64,000 nucleotides of DNA. Origin: Thiorhodovibrio frisius. Lineage in GTDB: Bacteria > Pseudomonadota > Gammaproteobacteria > Chromatiales > Chromatiaceae. A program made the position numbers and the translations under genes. This document shows positions 63,318 through 64,000 of this stretch, piece by piece. Where the stretch lies: contig NZ_CP121471.1 of assembly GCF_033954835.1 (NCBI RefSeq), positions 3,342,501 to 3,406,500 on the forward strand, read 5' to 3'. The notes under the pieces were generated by a model. It saw only the letters and a list, made by a program, of their open reading frames with translations, made no database searches and was not told the origin of the DNA. The first letter of the stretch is position 1. Every line of letters begins with the position of its first letter.

Positions 63318-64000
63318 ATGCCCACACCCCAACGCTTCGATGTCGCGACCACCTTTGGCGTCAAGGCTCCGAAGGGCTTGGAGATCGAAGGCTTCGCGGA
63401 AGAGGACCATCCCAAGGTTCCGTTGAAGCAGCCCTATGTCTTTCGCCAGGGGCTCAATGCCGTACTGGCCTTTTTGCGCGATGCCGGTGGCGATGCCTTG
63501 TTGCTGACCGGCCCGACCGGCGCGGGCAAGACCTCGCTGATCCGTCAGGTCGCCGCCCGGCTGTATTGGCCGGTGCAGGAGTTGACCTGCCATGGGCGCA
63601 TGGAATTCGCTGATCTGCTCGGCGGTTTTCAATTGCTCCAGGGCGAGACCCGCTTCGTTCATGGCCCGCTGGCCCTCGCCGCGCGCGAGGGGCATCTGCT
63701 GATCCTGAACGAAATCGATCTGATGGACCCAGCCGAGTTGGCCGGGCTGAACGATATCGTCGAGGGCGCGCCCTTGGTTGTCGCCCAGAACGGCGGCGAG
63801 GTAATTCGCCCGCATCCGAAGTTCCGGGTGATCGCCACCGGCAACAGTGCCGGCGGCGGCGATCAGACCGGACTCTACCAGGGTGTGTTGCGCCAGAACC
63901 TGGCGTTCCTGGATCGCTTCCGGGTGCTGCAGGTGAGCTACCCCGACCCGGAGACCGAACATGCCGTGCTGGATGGGATCGTACCCGACCTTCCCACTGA
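63318..64000 (+). CDS. cobS: CobS-like MoxR-type AAA+ ATPase (cut by window end)
   Basis: About 227 residues visible. Walker A 'LLLTGPTGAGKTSLIRQVAARL' appears here as GPTGAGKTS, Walker B-like 'LLILNEIDLMDPAEL', and 'FRVIATGNSAGGGDQTGLY'. CobS-like AAA+ proteins occur after exo in SXT-type elements, where they are not part of cobalamin synthesis as such. AGGAGAG lies before ATG 63318. Confidence 0.88.
   Translation, partial: MPTPQRFDVATTFGVKAPKGLEIEGFAEEDHPKVPLKQPYVFRQGLNAVLAFLRDAGGDALLLTGPTGAGKTSLIRQVAARLYWPVQELTCHGRMEFADLLGGFQLLQGETRFVHGPLALAAREGHLLILNEIDLMDPAELAGLNDIVEGAPLVVAQNGGEVIRPHPKFRVIATGNSAGGGDQTGLYQGVLRQNLAFLDRFRVLQVSYPDPETEHAVLDGIVPDLPT

Overview
The window is high-GC, Gram-negative DNA. 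It carries F/SXT-type conjugation genes, FlhDC-like transfer activators and an SXT-like ssb-bet-exo-cobS set. It also carries a DUF2499-DUF3593 membrane protein, a family otherwise typical of phototrophs. Together these suggest a gammaproteobacterium, plausibly a purple sulfur bacterium (Chromatiaceae), with a large integrative conjugative element or plasmid that has been rearranged and loaded with cargo. The taxon is an inference; no rRNA or tRNA gene is visible.

1-1.34 kb: the right part of an IS3-family insertion sequence with a -1 frameshift site. 1.34-11.9 kb: an accessory island. It encodes a small protein, a NYN-domain protein, an E2-like protein with a putative ubiquitin-like N-terminus, a JAB-E1 fusion, a sigma-70-like factor, an acidic 52-residue Cys peptide, and two paralogous double-AAA+ (Cdc48-like layout) ATPases flanking a small partner. 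Five copies of a two-part promoter-like element (AGTCGAAAA, 15-16 nt, GTCTTH or close) lie before the small gene, the NYN-E2-E1 operon and the peptide gene. This makes a local sigma-factor regulon likely.

12-19.6 kb: rtcB, a 5'-nucleotidase-like phosphoesterase, the DUF2499-DUF3593 protein, a POT peptide transporter, about 1.2 kb without a supported gene, and a Rha-type regulator. 19.7-22.8 kb: traL-traE-traK-traB, read leftward. 23-27.9 kb: a long inverted repeat, an exact-period 22-bp tandem repeat, and cargo (Zn-ribbon protein, DUF89 phosphatase, sulfotransferase, methyltransferase, DCC oxidoreductase). 28.1-33.4 kb: DUF4400 protein, traD, traI (MobH) and a MobI-like gene, in overlapping leftward order. 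33.3-34.0 kb: twelve copies of GGTCAYCTSG or close variants, a candidate centromere/oriT region in front of an actin-like ParM gene and a small partner, followed by FlhD- and FlhC-like (SetD/SetC) activators.

36.7-45 kb: a DUF6717 protein and an ADP-ribose-linked operon (MerR regulator; ARPP-1 + vWA + PARG-like protein; PARG + 25-residue repeats + Sel1 repeats). 45.2-47.3 kb: a rhomboid protease and a decayed UPF0175/DUF3368 toxin-antitoxin pair. 47.3-53.5 kb: traF-traH-traG, read leftward, with a muramidase-like C-terminus on TraG. 53.7-58.9 kb: an AT-rich RiPP-like island with two Cys-rich 59-residue precursors behind an FNR-type box and promoter, a radical SAM/SPASM enzyme and a UvrA-like ABC ATPase. 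59-64 kb: a SOUL haem protein and the ssb-bet-exo-cobS recombination operon, with GC-rich structured leaders.

The main candidates for undescribed biology are the ubiquitin-like/double-AAA+ island with its own promoter motif, the paired PARG-domain operon, and the paired-precursor Cys-rich RiPP cluster.
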